In this document: piece by piece, positions 35,720 to 44,756 of the stretch | Layout of the letters: every line of letters begins with the position of its first letter | Position numbering within the stretch: position 1 is the stretch's first letter | Source: Ammoniphilus sp. YIM 78166 | GTDB taxonomy: Bacteria; Bacillota; Bacilli; Aneurinibacillales; RAOX-1 | Length of the DNA: 64,000 bases | Direction: 5' to 3' | NCBI RefSeq assembly: GCF_004522215.1 | Contig: NZ_SDLR01000007.1 | Coordinates: 1-64,000 of the forward strand | The notes under the pieces: model-generated | What the model saw: the letters and a program-made list of their open reading frames with translations, nothing else | The model's database searches: none | What the model was told of the DNA's origin: nothing | Made by a program: the position numbers and the translations under genes

Positions 35720-36955
35720 ATGAAATTCTTTAATGTAAAGACCGTTCAAGAGACGCTGTCCATTATTCGCGAGTACTACAAGCCGTTTCGCAAGCCTGTT
35801 CTCGTTTCCTTACAGGACTCGCTGGGAAGAGTGCTCGCTGAGGATGTATACTCCACTGAAAACGTACCACCGTTTGCTCGTTCAACCGTGGACGGTTTTG
35901 CCGTCCTTGCAAGGGATACATATGGAGCTTCTGACTCTCTTCCCGCTTTTTTGGACGTTACCGGGAGAATTGAAATGGGTAAAGCAGCGGATCTCCCTTT
36001 GTATGAAGGCCAAGCCCAGTATATTCCCACGGGGGGGATGCTCCCTCCGGGAGCAGATAGCATTGTCATGATAGAGCATGTAGAAGAGCTTGGCAACAAT
36101 CTATTAAATGTATATAAACAGGTAGCGCCTGGTGAAAACATCGTGCAAGCTGGTGACGATGTACGCGAGGGAGAGCTTGTCATGAAGGCTGGAAGAAGAC
36201 TGAGGCCCCAGGATCTAGGGGTTTTGTCTTCCATTGGCCAAACCGAGGTCAAGGTATTTCCTCGCCCTGTGGTCGGGATTCTGTCTACAGGAGATGAAAT
36301 TGTTCCTCCTGAGAAGAAAGCGCTGTCTCCTGGTGAGGTGCGTGATATTAATGGAGTTACCATTGGGGCCGCCGCGGGGGAATATGGGGCCGAAGTGATT
36401 TATGCGGGAATTGTTCGCGATGACTATGAGGAGTTTTTGCAGCGGGCAAAGGAGCTTTTTGAGCAAGTTGACTTTATGCTCCTATCCGGTGGAAGCTCAG
36501 TAGGAACCCGTGATTTTACCGTTCAAGTGCTGGCCGCTTTAGGGGATCCAGGGGTTTTGGTTCATGGGGTTTCGATTAAGCCAGGCAAGCCTACCATTCT
36601 TGCAAAAGCGGGGGAAAAGCCGATTATGGGACTGCCTGGCCACCCGGCTTCGGCAATGGTTATCTTCGATTTATTCGGCATCCCTATCCTAGAACAGATT
36701 GAGGGAGTGGTTCAGGAGCTTCCGGATACCCGACTCGATGCTAGAATCTCACGTAATATCCCATCGGCCGTGGGCCGTTCCGACTATGTTCGCGTTCGAT
36801 TAGAAGAAAGAGGCCATGAGCTGTGGGCCGTACCGGTTTTCGGAAAGTCAGGCCTCATCTCTACGATGGCCGACAGTCATGGGATTGTTGAGATTGCGGC
36901 GAATAAAGAAGGCATTCTAGAAGGACAAATGGTTAAAGTCAAGCTATTCAGCTAA
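35720..36955 (+). CDS. moeA: molybdopterin molybdenumtransferase MoeA
   Basis: A 411-residue MoeA, which inserts metal into adenylylated molybdopterin. Motifs in order: RSTVDGFAV (residue 55), PTGGMLPPGADS (110), GQTEVKVFPRPVV and ILSTGDE (185-200), LLSGGSSVGTRDF (256), and GLPGHPASAMV (312). The MoeA C-terminal domain follows. First of a moeA-moeA2-moaA operon. Two MoeA copies occur in organisms that use tungsten, where one may prefer W; which of the two would do so here is not known. Confidence 0.94.
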   Translation: MKFFNVKTVQETLSIIREYYKPFRKPVLVSLQDSLGRVLAEDVYSTENVPPFARSTVDGFAVLARDTYGASDSLPAFLDVTGRIEMGKAADLPLYEGQAQYIPTGGMLPPGADSIVMIEHVEELGNNLLNVYKQVAPGENIVQAGDDVREGELVMKAGRRLRPQDLGVLSSIGQTEVKVFPRPVVGILSTGDEIVPPEKKALSPGEVRDINGVTIGAAAGEYGAEVIYAGIVRDDYEEFLQRAKELFEQVDFMLLSGGSSVGTRDFTVQVLAALGDPGVLVHGVSIKPGKPTILAKAGEKPIMGLPGHPASAMVIFDLFGIPILEQIEGVVQELPDTRLDARISRNIPSAVGRSDYVRVRLEERGHELWAVPVFGKSGLISTMADSHGIVEIAANKEGILEGQMVKVKLFS

Positions 36956-36973
36956 CAGCAGGGGGAGAAAACC

Positions 36974-38881
36974 ATGCGCAAGATCTACTTAGAAGATACA
37001 CCGCTTCATGAGGCTCAGCGTGACATTCTTCATAGAGCGATGTTTGAAAAAAAGATAGAATGGATTCCAACTCAAAAAGCATTAGGCCGTGTCACCGCCC
37101 AAGCGGTTTATGCTAAAGTATCCATGCCGAACTACCATGCCTCCGCGATGGACGGGGTCGCGGTCAAAGCGGAAAAAACCTACAAAGCCAACGAGCTGAA
37201 TCCTGTCCAGCTGGTCCGTGAACAGGATTATGTCATTGTCGATACCGGCGATCCGATCCCTCCTGGTTTTGACGCGGTGATTATGATTGAAAATATCCAT
37301 CAAATTGATGCAGATACGATAGAAATTCTAGATGCAGCTGCACCATGGCAGCATATTCGACCGATCGGAGAAGATGTGGTGGTCGGAGAAATGATCGTTC
37401 CGGCTCATCACAAGCTGCGTGCCGTTGACCTAGGGGCCTTGCTTGCCGGAGGGAATGTGAAGCTTCCTGTAATGGCGAAGCCGAAAGTAGCCGTGATTCC
37501 AACAGGAACGGAGCTTATCCCTCCTTCTGAAGAGGTTCAGCTAGGGGAGATCATCGAATTTAACGGAACAGTTTTTAGTGCGTACTTAGAGGAATGGGGA
37601 GCTGAACCGATTTATCGAGGCATCGTAAAAGATGATTATGAACAGATCAAAGAAGCGGTAAAAGAGGCGGTAAAAGAATCCGATATCGTGCTGCTGAACG
37701 CGGGATCCTCCGCAGGAACCGAAGATTTTACCTACCATGTCGTGGCGGAGCTTGGAGAAGTGCTCACGCATGGAGTGGCTACAAGACCAGGCAAGCCGGT
37801 CGTGATCGGTTTAGTTGAAGGTACACCTGTCATCGGGCTACCAGGCTATCCCGTTTCCGCTTACCTCAACCTGGAGTGGTTTGCCCGTCCGCTTGTGCAC
37901 CACTACTATGGCTTGATGGAAATTGAACGTCCTAAGCTTAAAGTAAAAATGGGGAGACGCGTCGTATCCGTCATGGGCGCCGAGGATTTTGTACGGATGA
38001 CGATCGGCTGCATTGACGGTCAGTATGTAGCCAATCCTTTGACTCGCGCTGCGGGCGTGACGATGTCGATGGTTCGGGCTGATGGACTGTTACGTATCCC
38101 TCCAGGTAATTTAGGCTATGAGCAAGGGGACATGGCTGAGATCGAGCTTTACCGACCGTTGGAGCAAATCAACCAAACTGTTGTGGTAACAGGCAGCCAT
38201 GATCTTTCCGTTGACGTTTTACATTCTTTGCTCCGGGAGAAAAATGCGGGACAATTTTTGGTTTCTTCTCATGTGGGCAGCATGGGTGGTATAATGTCTA
38301 TCCAAAAGGATGAAGCCCATATGGCCGGTGTCCACCTTTTTGATGAAGAGACGGGAACTTACAATGTTCCTTTTATAGATAAGTACTTGCAGGGGAAAGA
38401 AGCGATTCTCATCAACCTGGTTTACCGCCAGCAAGGTTGGATTGTACCCAAGGGCAACCCCCTCAATATCGACAGCGTATCGGATCTTGCCCGAGACGGC
38501 TTAACCTACATTAACCGGCAAAGAGGGGCTGGAACCAGATTGTTATTTGATCATCTCCTTAAGCAGGATGGCGTGAGCCGCCAGCAGATCTACGGGTATG
38601 ACCGGGAAGCCATTTCCCATTTGAGCGTGGCTGCAGCGGTAGCCGGTGGAACGGCAGATGCCGGGCTTGGCATCTATTCGGCAGCGCAAGCGATGGATCT
38701 TGATTTTGTGCCGATCGCTGAAGAGCGCTATGATTTACTAATTAGCCGATCCTTTTATGAGAGCGAAGAAGGAAGGAAACTTCTTACCTTAATTCATTCT
38801 GCAGAATTTAAGGCCGAGGTAGAAGCGCTAGGCGGATACTCCTGTCGAGATACGGGCAAGGAGGTTTATCGAACTTTTTAA
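36974..38881 (+). CDS. MoeA fused to a periplasmic-binding-protein-like domain
   Basis: A 635-residue two-part protein. Residues 1-400 are a second MoeA (YHASAMDGVAVKA, IPTGTELIP, LLNAGSSAGTEDF, GLPGYPVSAYL). From about residue 410 there is a LysR substrate-binding or PBP-like domain (TGSHDLSVDVLHSLL, VGSMGGIMSI, RQRGAGTRLLFDHLL, VAAAVAGGTADAGLGIYS). This fusion is known in archaea and clostridia, often with tungsten or molybdate use; the PBP-like domain may sense or bind an oxyanion. It starts 18 bases after moeA. Confidence 0.93.
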   Translation: MRKIYLEDTPLHEAQRDILHRAMFEKKIEWIPTQKALGRVTAQAVYAKVSMPNYHASAMDGVAVKAEKTYKANELNPVQLVREQDYVIVDTGDPIPPGFDAVIMIENIHQIDADTIEILDAAAPWQHIRPIGEDVVVGEMIVPAHHKLRAVDLGALLAGGNVKLPVMAKPKVAVIPTGTELIPPSEEVQLGEIIEFNGTVFSAYLEEWGAEPIYRGIVKDDYEQIKEAVKEAVKESDIVLLNAGSSAGTEDFTYHVVAELGEVLTHGVATRPGKPVVIGLVEGTPVIGLPGYPVSAYLNLEWFARPLVHHYYGLMEIERPKLKVKMGRRVVSVMGAEDFVRMTIGCIDGQYVANPLTRAAGVTMSMVRADGLLRIPPGNLGYEQGDMAEIELYRPLEQINQTVVVTGSHDLSVDVLHSLLREKNAGQFLVSSHVGSMGGIMSIQKDEAHMAGVHLFDEETGTYNVPFIDKYLQGKEAILINLVYRQQGWIVPKGNPLNIDSVSDLARDGLTYINRQRGAGTRLLFDHLLKQDGVSRQQIYGYDREAISHLSVAAAVAGGTADAGLGIYSAAQAMDLDFVPIAEERYDLLISRSFYESEEGRKLLTLIHSAEFKAEVEALGGYSCRDTGKEVYRTF

Positions 38882-38907
38882 TAGACGAATGGAGAGTGGG
38901 TGAATAG

Positions 38908-39924
38908 ATGTCTGATCAAACCATGGATACATTAGGGCGTCCACTCCGTGACCTGCGCATTTCGGTAACAGACCGCTGTAATTTTCGTTGCCAATACTGC
39001 ATGCCAGCGGAGATCTTCGGTCCTGATTTTAACTTTCTTCCTAAAGAGAAGCTGCTGAGCTTTGAAGAGCTGACGCGAGTGACCCGGATCTTTACCTCCC
39101 TAGGGGTACAGAAGATACGTATTACGGGCGGAGAGCCGCTGATGCGGGTGGACCTTCCTGTGCTCATCGAAATGCTGACCCAAGTGGAGGGCGTACAGGA
39201 CATCGCCATGACGACCAATGGGTCCCTGCTGCGAAAGCATGCACTTGCGCTTAAGAAGGCGGGACTAAAGAGAGTAACGGTCAGTCTGGATAGTCTTGAA
39301 GATGAGCGATTTGGCAAGATGAACGGACGCGGAGTTAAAGTGGAAACCGTCTTGGATGGGATTGAAGCCGCAGCGGAAGCAGGACTCGGAATCAAAATTA
39401 ATATGGTTGTTCAAAAAGGAGTCAATGACCAGGATATTCTTCCCATGGCTCGCTACTTCTATGAAAAAGGCCATACCCTCAGATTCATTGAATTCATGGA
39501 TGTCGGTAATTCGAATGGCTGGAAGCTAGACCAGGTCGTTCCTAGCGCGGATATCGTAAGAATGATCCATAAAGAGCTTCCTCTGGAAGCTACCAATCCA
39601 AACTACTATGGCGAGACAGCTGCCCGCTATCGATATGTGGGCACGGACAAGGAAATTGGACTGATTTCCTCTGTTACCCAAGCTTTCTGCTCTACCTGCA
39701 CCCGAGCACGGATCTCAGCTGAAGGGCGCATCTACACCTGTCTATTTGCCTCCGAAGGGCACGACTTGCGCCAGGTTGTCCGATCCGGAGCAAGCGACGA
39801 GGAAGTTGCCCGGTTTATTAGCGAAATCTGGTCGGTCCGTGGAGACCGCTATTCGGAAGAAAGACTAAAGAATACGAAAGGCTTGAACCGCAAAAAAGTA
39901 GAGATGTCCCATATTGGGGGGTAG
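38908..39924 (+). CDS. moaA: GTP 3',8-cyclase MoaA
   Basis: A 338-residue radical SAM enzyme that starts pterin cofactor synthesis from GTP. The N-terminal cluster is in CNFRCQYC (residues 23-30). The GTP-side cluster is in CSTCTRARISAEGRIYTC (about 261-278). The C-terminal GG needed for activity is present (MSHIGG). moaC, moaB/mogA and moaE are not in the window. Third gene of the operon. Confidence 0.95.
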   Translation: MSDQTMDTLGRPLRDLRISVTDRCNFRCQYCMPAEIFGPDFNFLPKEKLLSFEELTRVTRIFTSLGVQKIRITGGEPLMRVDLPVLIEMLTQVEGVQDIAMTTNGSLLRKHALALKKAGLKRVTVSLDSLEDERFGKMNGRGVKVETVLDGIEAAAEAGLGIKINMVVQKGVNDQDILPMARYFYEKGHTLRFIEFMDVGNSNGWKLDQVVPSADIVRMIHKELPLEATNPNYYGETAARYRYVGTDKEIGLISSVTQAFCSTCTRARISAEGRIYTCLFASEGHDLRQVVRSGASDEEVARFISEIWSVRGDRYSEERLKNTKGLNRKKVEMSHIGG

Positions 39925-40021
39925 CTGGCTCGGATAAGTGTGTGTCCCGCCTCATGGACAGCGACCCGCCCGGTACAGGTCACGAACTACTCTAAATGCA
40001 GCTTGATTCGGAGAAAATACC

Positions 40022-40054
40022 AAAGCCCCCTTACCGGGGGCTTCCTCTTTTTTA
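40022..40054 (+). terminator. terminator after moaA
   Basis: AAAGCCCCC and GGGGGCTT arms with a T-rich tail, 100 bases after moaA. Confidence 0.85.
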
Positions 40055-40070
40055 GAAAGGACTTTTGCCT

Positions 40071-40421
40071 ATGATATGGCTTTTACTTTATATCCTAGTG
40101 ATGAATCTGATCACCTATGTCCAGTTTGCTCAGGACAAGCGTCGGGCCCGCCAGAAGGAATGGAGGATCTCGGAAAAAAGACTCCTCACTCTCGCCTTTC
40201 TAGGGGGTTCCCTAGGCGCTTGGCGCGGGATGAAGGATTATTACCATAAGATCAATCAGCTCAAATTTAAAACGCTGGTTCCTCTTTCCATCCTTCTGCA
40301 TGCAGCAGCGTTAGCCTACCTCTTTTTTGACTGGGGTACCCCCAACGACTACCTGCTGCTTCTCGCAGCTGTCGCGATTCATGGAATCCTGTTTTCTTTT
40401 TTAGCAAAAAACAGGAGATAA
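40071..40421 (+). CDS. DUF1294 membrane protein
   Basis: A 116-residue protein with an N-terminal helix, then the family signature FAQDKRRARQKEWRISEKRLL and LAFLGGSLGAWRGM, an HK-like segment, and two more helices. DUF1294 proteins have no known role. ATG 40071 has AGAAAGGA at nine bases; TTG 40065 is too close to it. Confidence 0.85.
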   Translation: MIWLLLYILVMNLITYVQFAQDKRRARQKEWRISEKRLLTLAFLGGSLGAWRGMKDYYHKINQLKFKTLVPLSILLHAAALAYLFFDWGTPNDYLLLLAAVAIHGILFSFLAKNRR

Positions 40422-40442
40422 CTAAATTTTTTTTAGTATCAC

Positions 40443-40661
40443 TTAATAAAGGTCCGATGCATCATCATAATCATACCGGAACCCATCCTGAGGCAGTCCT
40501 CCGACATCGGCGGTGAGGGTGTCGGCTGCACCGGCTTTTCCTTGCAGTTTGGATAGCACTTCCTGGTAGGCAAGCACCGCTTGATAGTCTGCTTGATTGG
40601 CCATGGCTTCTTTGAGAGCTTCTTCGATGACGGCTAGATCATTGCTGTTCCATTGTGGCAT
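40443..40661 (-). CDS. hypothetical protein
   Basis: A 72-residue protein with a helical N-terminal half rich in Ala, Gln and Glu and an acidic aromatic tail (FRYDYDDASDLY). AAAGGAGG precedes the ATG. No family recognised. It converges on the DUF1294 gene. Confidence 0.6.
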   Translation of the reverse strand: MPQWNSNDLAVIEEALKEAMANQADYQAVLAYQEVLSKLQGKAGAADTLTADVGGLPQDGFRYDYDDASDLY

Positions 40662-40740
40662 GGGGCATTCCTCCTTTTAAGCCTTAGTATGGTCGCTGGT
40701 TATGGAAATATGCTCCATAGCTGGGAAGAGAGTGTACACC

Positions 40741-40768
40741 TTGACTTTGATGCCCCCCGTGTTATCAT
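40741..40768 (+). promoter_or_regulatory. promoter of the thiamine operon
   Basis: TTGACT (40741-40746), 16 bases, and TATCAT (40763-40768) begin about 16 bases before the TPP aptamer. Confidence 0.65.
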
Positions 40769-40783
40769 TAAAGATGGAATTGA

Positions 40784-40888
40784 ATAGCTTCATCCCTAGG
40801 GGAGCTCTAAGAGCTGAGATGGAAGTGGACCTTCCAGACCCTTTGTACCTGATCTGGATAATTCCAGCGTAGGGAAGTGGATAGCTGA
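40784..40888 (+). promoter_or_regulatory. TPP (THI-box) riboswitch
   Basis: Diagnostic segments in order: AGGGGAGCTC, GCTGAGATGG, CCAGACCC, ACCTGATCTGGATAATTCC and AGCGTAGGGA, with AGCT/AGCT closing P1. Confidence 0.97.
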
Positions 40889-40910
40889 TGGATCAAGAGT
40901 CATAAGCTAG

Positions 40911-40941
40911 CCGCTTTCTATTCGGAAAGTGGTTTTTTTGC
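40911..40941 (+). terminator. TPP riboswitch terminator
   Basis: CCGCTTTC and GGAAAGTGG arms with seven T, 29 bases before tenI. TPP binding should favour it. Confidence 0.9.
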
Positions 40942-40969
40942 ATTTATCTACTATTAAAGGAGCATGTCG

Positions 40970-41602
40970 ATGCCTGTACCTGAACTGCATTTGATAAGTA
41001 ATGGGAAACTGTCATTACCCCAATTTGCCGATCTTGTTTCGGGCCTTCATCCACATGTGCAAGCGATTCATTTGAGGGAAAAGACGAAGACAGCCGCTGA
41101 ATTATGGGCAGGCGTTATGGACCTGCTTTCAAGGGGGATACCTCCGAGTAAGATCTACATAAACGATCGGGCAGATGTGGCCTGGGCATCAGGCATTGGC
41201 GGGGTGCAACTGGCTTATCATAGCTTGGGTTCTGCCGAAACGAAACGTGCATTTCCAACATTGCGCGTTGGACGGTCCGTTCATTCCGTGGAGGAAGCGG
41301 TAGAGATGGAAGAGCGGGGGGCGGACTATCTGCTGTATGGTCATATCTTTCCGACCGGATCGAAGCCAGGGCTGGAAGCAAGGGGTCTTTGCGCTTTAGC
41401 TGAAGTAGCGCAAAGGGTCACGATTCCAGTGATCGCCATTGGGGGAATCGGACCTGAGCAGGTCGGGGCTGTACTTAAGGCTGGAGCTTCCGGGATTGCG
41501 GTCATGTCAGGCATTATTGATGCGATGGACCCGGTAAGCGTGACGAAACAATATAGGGAAGCGTTACTTCAGGGGGGAAACAAACATGGGATTGAACTAT
41601 GA
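40970..41602 (+). CDS. tenI: thiazole tautomerase TenI
   Basis: A 210-residue TIM-barrel protein of the ThiE/TenI family. Motifs are HLREK, INDRADVA, GVQL, VGRSVHS, LYGHIFPTGSKPG and IAIGGI. TenI aromatises the thiazole made by ThiG; the HIFPTGSKPG loop fits TenI better than ThiE (which usually has G-FPT-TK). It opens a thiazole-branch operon with thiO, thiS, thiG and thiF, which agrees. ATG 40970 is chosen on spacing from AAAGGAG. Its end overlaps thiO by 17 bases. Confidence 0.88.
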   Translation: MPVPELHLISNGKLSLPQFADLVSGLHPHVQAIHLREKTKTAAELWAGVMDLLSRGIPPSKIYINDRADVAWASGIGGVQLAYHSLGSAETKRAFPTLRVGRSVHSVEEAVEMEERGADYLLYGHIFPTGSKPGLEARGLCALAEVAQRVTIPVIAIGGIGPEQVGAVLKAGASGIAVMSGIIDAMDPVSVTKQYREALLQGGNKHGIEL

Positions 41603-42710
41603 TGTGGCCATTATCGGCGGTGGAGTAATCGGGGGATCCATTGCTTTTCAATTGGCTAAAAGGGGTAAGAAAGTCGTCGTATTGGAAAAGGGAAAGATTG
41701 CTGAGCAATCTTCCGGCGCTGCGGCAGGGATGCTGGCTGCCCAAGTGGAGATGGGGAGAGAAACGGGTCCTATGTTCCAGCTGGCGATTCAAAGTCGTGC
41801 CATGTTTCCTCAGCTTGCTGAGGAGCTCAGAGAGCGTTCGGGTGTAGATATTAGCCTGATCAATAAGGGGATGCTAAGGATCGCGACCACGCAAGAGGAT
41901 GTGCAAGAGCTGAAGGAAGTAATGGCTTGCCAGCGTCAAGCCGGCCACTTTGCGGACTGGCTGACGGGGGACGAAGTGCGAAAGACCGAGCCCGCTTTAT
42001 CCGATGCGATCCTTGGAGCTATGTACATCGAGCACGATGGGCATGTGCTGGCACCGGAGCTCGCCATAGCTTTCCATAAGTCAGCGGCGCAGCTTGGGAC
42101 AGAGATTCGGGAGTTTGCCGAGGTCAAATCTCTGCTTATCGAGCAAGGCAGAGTCAAGGGCGTTGTCACGCATGAGGAGACCATCCGCTGTGAGCAAGTG
42201 ATTGTGGCTACCGGGGCCTGGAGCGGACAATTTATGGAACAGGTAAACATGCACTTGCCGGTTTACCCGGTAAAAGGGGAATGCTTTTCTGTCATCACCC
42301 ATCGCCCGTTACTGCAATCGACCGTTTTCTCCCATGGCTGCTACTTAGTGCCGAAGCGCGGGGGAAGATTGATTGTAGGGGCAACGGTAAAGGAACATAC
42401 CTTTGACCGCAAGGTGACGATTGAAGGGGTGTCTGCCTTGATGGAGAGAGCCAAGCGACTTTTGCCAGGCATTGCCCATGCGGAATTTGAGAAGGCTTGG
42501 GCGGGGGTAAGGCCGCAGACTGAAGATGGTCTTCCTTTTCTGGGTGAACATCCGGAGCACAGAGGACTTTACTTAGCTACAGGGCACTTCCGCAATGGAA
42601 TTCTATTAAGTCCGTTGACGGGGGTATTGATAGCAGATTTAATAGAAGGAAAAGAAATCCTAGATTTAAATATTAGACCTTTTCAGGTATCAAGAAACGT
42701 TACAGTATAG
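41586..42710 (+). CDS. thiO: glycine oxidase ThiO
   Basis: A 374-residue FAD-dependent amine oxidase that oxidises glycine to iminoglycine for thiazole synthesis. FAD-binding GGGVIGGSIAFQLAKRG lies at residue 11, VLEKGKIAEQSSGAAAGML follows, and the C-terminal FAD motif TGHFRNGILLSPLTG is intact. It overlaps tenI, so translation is likely coupled. Confidence 0.94.
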   Translation: MGLNYDVAIIGGGVIGGSIAFQLAKRGKKVVVLEKGKIAEQSSGAAAGMLAAQVEMGRETGPMFQLAIQSRAMFPQLAEELRERSGVDISLINKGMLRIATTQEDVQELKEVMACQRQAGHFADWLTGDEVRKTEPALSDAILGAMYIEHDGHVLAPELAIAFHKSAAQLGTEIREFAEVKSLLIEQGRVKGVVTHEETIRCEQVIVATGAWSGQFMEQVNMHLPVYPVKGECFSVITHRPLLQSTVFSHGCYLVPKRGGRLIVGATVKEHTFDRKVTIEGVSALMERAKRLLPGIAHAEFEKAWAGVRPQTEDGLPFLGEHPEHRGLYLATGHFRNGILLSPLTGVLIADLIEGKEILDLNIRPFQVSRNVTV

Positions 42711-42727
42711 AAGGGAGGTTAGCCAGG

Positions 42728-42931
42728 TTGAACCTTCATATTAATGGCGAAGCGACTCAGGTGCCAGCAACCGTATCTACGGTGACGGATTTGTTGCATC
42801 ATTTTGGGCTGGAGAATAAAGTGGTGATCATTGAAGTGAATGCCAACATCCTTCAAAAGGATGAGCATGCCCGCACGCAGTTAAGCGCGGGAGATAGAGT
42901 AGAGATTGTACATTTCGTAGGAGGCGGATAA
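42728..42931 (+). CDS. thiS: sulfur carrier ThiS
   Basis: A 67-residue beta-grasp protein ending VGGG, where the terminal glycine becomes the thiocarboxylate. The start is TTG after GAAGGGAGG. It stands two bases before thiG, its partner. Confidence 0.93.
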   Translation: MNLHINGEATQVPATVSTVTDLLHHFGLENKVVIIEVNANILQKDEHARTQLSAGDRVEIVHFVGGG

Positions 42932-42933
42932 AT

Positions 42934-43701
42934 ATGTTGAAAATTGGACCTTATGAGTTTAACTCCAGACTTTTGCTAGGAACAGGAAAATTCCCGAACT
43001 TCGAGATTCAAAAGGAAGCTGTAGAGGTATCCCAATCGGAAATCCTCACCTTTGCCGTTCGTCGCATGAATATCTATGAAGCCAGTCAGCCAAACTTTTT
43101 AGAAATGCTAGATGTAAGGAAGTATACGCTGCTTCCGAACACAGCGGGTGCAGCGACAGCAGAAGAAGCTGTGCGTATTGCTCGTTTAGCCAAGGCGTCA
43201 GGTCTATGCGACATGATTAAAGTAGAAGTGATCGGTTGCCCCAAGACCTTGCTGCCAGATCCAGTAGAAACGCTGAAAGCTTCGGAAATTCTATTAAATG
43301 AAGGGTTTATTGTGCTTCCTTATACATCTGATGATGTTTTGCTAGCGAAGAGATTGCAAGAGTTGGGCGTGCATGCGGTAATGCCGGGTGCTTCCCCGAT
43401 CGGGTCCGGCCAAGGGATCATTAACCCGCTGAACCTCAGCTTCATTATTGAGCAAGCGACGGTTCCGGTCATTGTGGATGCGGGAATTGGGACTCCTTCC
43501 GATGCAGCTATCGCCATGGAAATGGGAGCAGATGGTGTCCTATTGAATACAGCCGTTTCCGGTGCAAAAGACCCTGTGAAGATGGCATTGGCCATGAGAA
43601 TGGGGATTGAAGCGGGGCGTTTGGGCTATGAGGCGGGACGCATTGCGAAGAAGCGCTATGCGACAGCAAGCAGCCCGGTTGAAGGGATGAGCAAGGTGTG
43701 A
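42934..43701 (+). CDS. thiG: thiazole synthase ThiG
   Basis: A 255-residue TIM-barrel enzyme that condenses deoxyxylulose phosphate, iminoglycine and ThiS-bound sulfur into the thiazole. The Schiff-base lysine lies in MIKVEVIGC (about residue 95), and other family motifs are LLGTGKF, LPNTAGA, MPGASPIGSGQG and VDAGIGTPSDA. The stop overlaps the GTG start of thiF. Confidence 0.96.
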   Translation: MLKIGPYEFNSRLLLGTGKFPNFEIQKEAVEVSQSEILTFAVRRMNIYEASQPNFLEMLDVRKYTLLPNTAGAATAEEAVRIARLAKASGLCDMIKVEVIGCPKTLLPDPVETLKASEILLNEGFIVLPYTSDDVLLAKRLQELGVHAVMPGASPIGSGQGIINPLNLSFIIEQATVPVIVDAGIGTPSDAAIAMEMGADGVLLNTAVSGAKDPVKMALAMRMGIEAGRLGYEAGRIAKKRYATASSPVEGMSKV

Positions 43702-44714
43702 GCGATCGATACTCCAGGCAAGAATTGTTCCCCTCGATAGGAAAAGCAGGTCAGGAAAAATTAGGCCAGAAGCATGCACTAGTGATCGGAGCCGGAGCAC
43801 TGGGAACAGGGAACGCGGAGGCACTGGTTCGCTCTGGGGTTGGGAAAGTTACGATTGTCGACCGGGACTATGTGGAGTGGAGCAACTTGCAGCGCCAGCA
43901 GCTCTACACCGAAGCGGATGCGAGAGATCGTATCCCCAAGGCCATTGCAGCGGAAAACCGCTTGAAAAGCATCAACTCCGAAGTGGAGATCCGGGCCATC
44001 GTTGCCGATGTGACGACGGAGGAAATTCACTCCTTAGTTGAAGGGGTCGACCTGATCTTAGATTCCACGGATAACTTTGATATCCGGCTCCTGATCAACG
44101 ATGCCTCACAAAAATACCAGATTCCATGGATCTATGGTGCATGCGTGGGAAGCTATGGTTTGACGTATACGGTGATCCCGGGGAAAACCCCTTGCTTGAG
44201 CTGCTTGCTGGAGTCGGTTCCGTTAGGAGGGGCGACTTGTGACACCGTTGGGATTATCAGTCCTGCGGTTCAGATGGTAGTGTCTTACCAAATTGCGGAG
44301 GCCCTCAAGATCTTAGTGGAGGATACCGATGCTCTGCGAGGGACGTTGCTTTCCTTTGACTTATGGAAAAATCAACATGCCTCCATACGCGTGGATCGGG
44401 TGAAAAAAGAAGGCTGTCCGTCTTGCGGCACGCATCCGACACATCCGTATCTTGATGCATCGAATCATACGAAAACGGCCGTTCTGTGCGGAAGAGAAAC
44501 AGTTCAAATTCGCCCGGTAAGTCGCTTTAGCCGTAATCTTACGGAACTGGCGGAGTCTCTGGCTGCGCACGGCAAAGTAGAGATGAATCCCTACCTCGTT
44601 TCGCTTACCATTGGTTCGCATCGATTGGCGATCTTTCAAGATGGCCGAGTTCTCGTCCATGGAACAAAAGATATTACGGAAGCAAAAAGCCTCTACCATC
44701 GCTTTTTAGGATAA
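43698..44714 (+). CDS. thiF: ThiF sulfur carrier adenylyltransferase
   Basis: A 338-residue E1-like enzyme that adenylates ThiS. ATP loop GAGALGTGNAEAL at residue 32, DRDYVEWSNLQRQ, DSTDNF, and zinc Cys pairs in CLSCLL and CPSCGTH. It shares its whole length, including the tail GRVLVHGTKDITEAKSLY, with the MoeB-like protein at 31947. GTG start in a four-base overlap with thiG. Last gene of the thi operon; thiC, thiD and thiE are elsewhere. Confidence 0.93.
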   Translation: MSDRYSRQELFPSIGKAGQEKLGQKHALVIGAGALGTGNAEALVRSGVGKVTIVDRDYVEWSNLQRQQLYTEADARDRIPKAIAAENRLKSINSEVEIRAIVADVTTEEIHSLVEGVDLILDSTDNFDIRLLINDASQKYQIPWIYGACVGSYGLTYTVIPGKTPCLSCLLESVPLGGATCDTVGIISPAVQMVVSYQIAEALKILVEDTDALRGTLLSFDLWKNQHASIRVDRVKKEGCPSCGTHPTHPYLDASNHTKTAVLCGRETVQIRPVSRFSRNLTELAESLAAHGKVEMNPYLVSLTIGSHRLAIFQDGRVLVHGTKDITEAKSLYHRFLG

Positions 44715-44756
44715 GATAAAATAGAAGGAACTACCAATAGGAAAGGGGACCTGAGT

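Noticed and set aside
39925..40021. GC-rich patch after moaA as possible RNA gene
   Set aside because: No stable structure or known motif could be seen apart from the terminator that follows.
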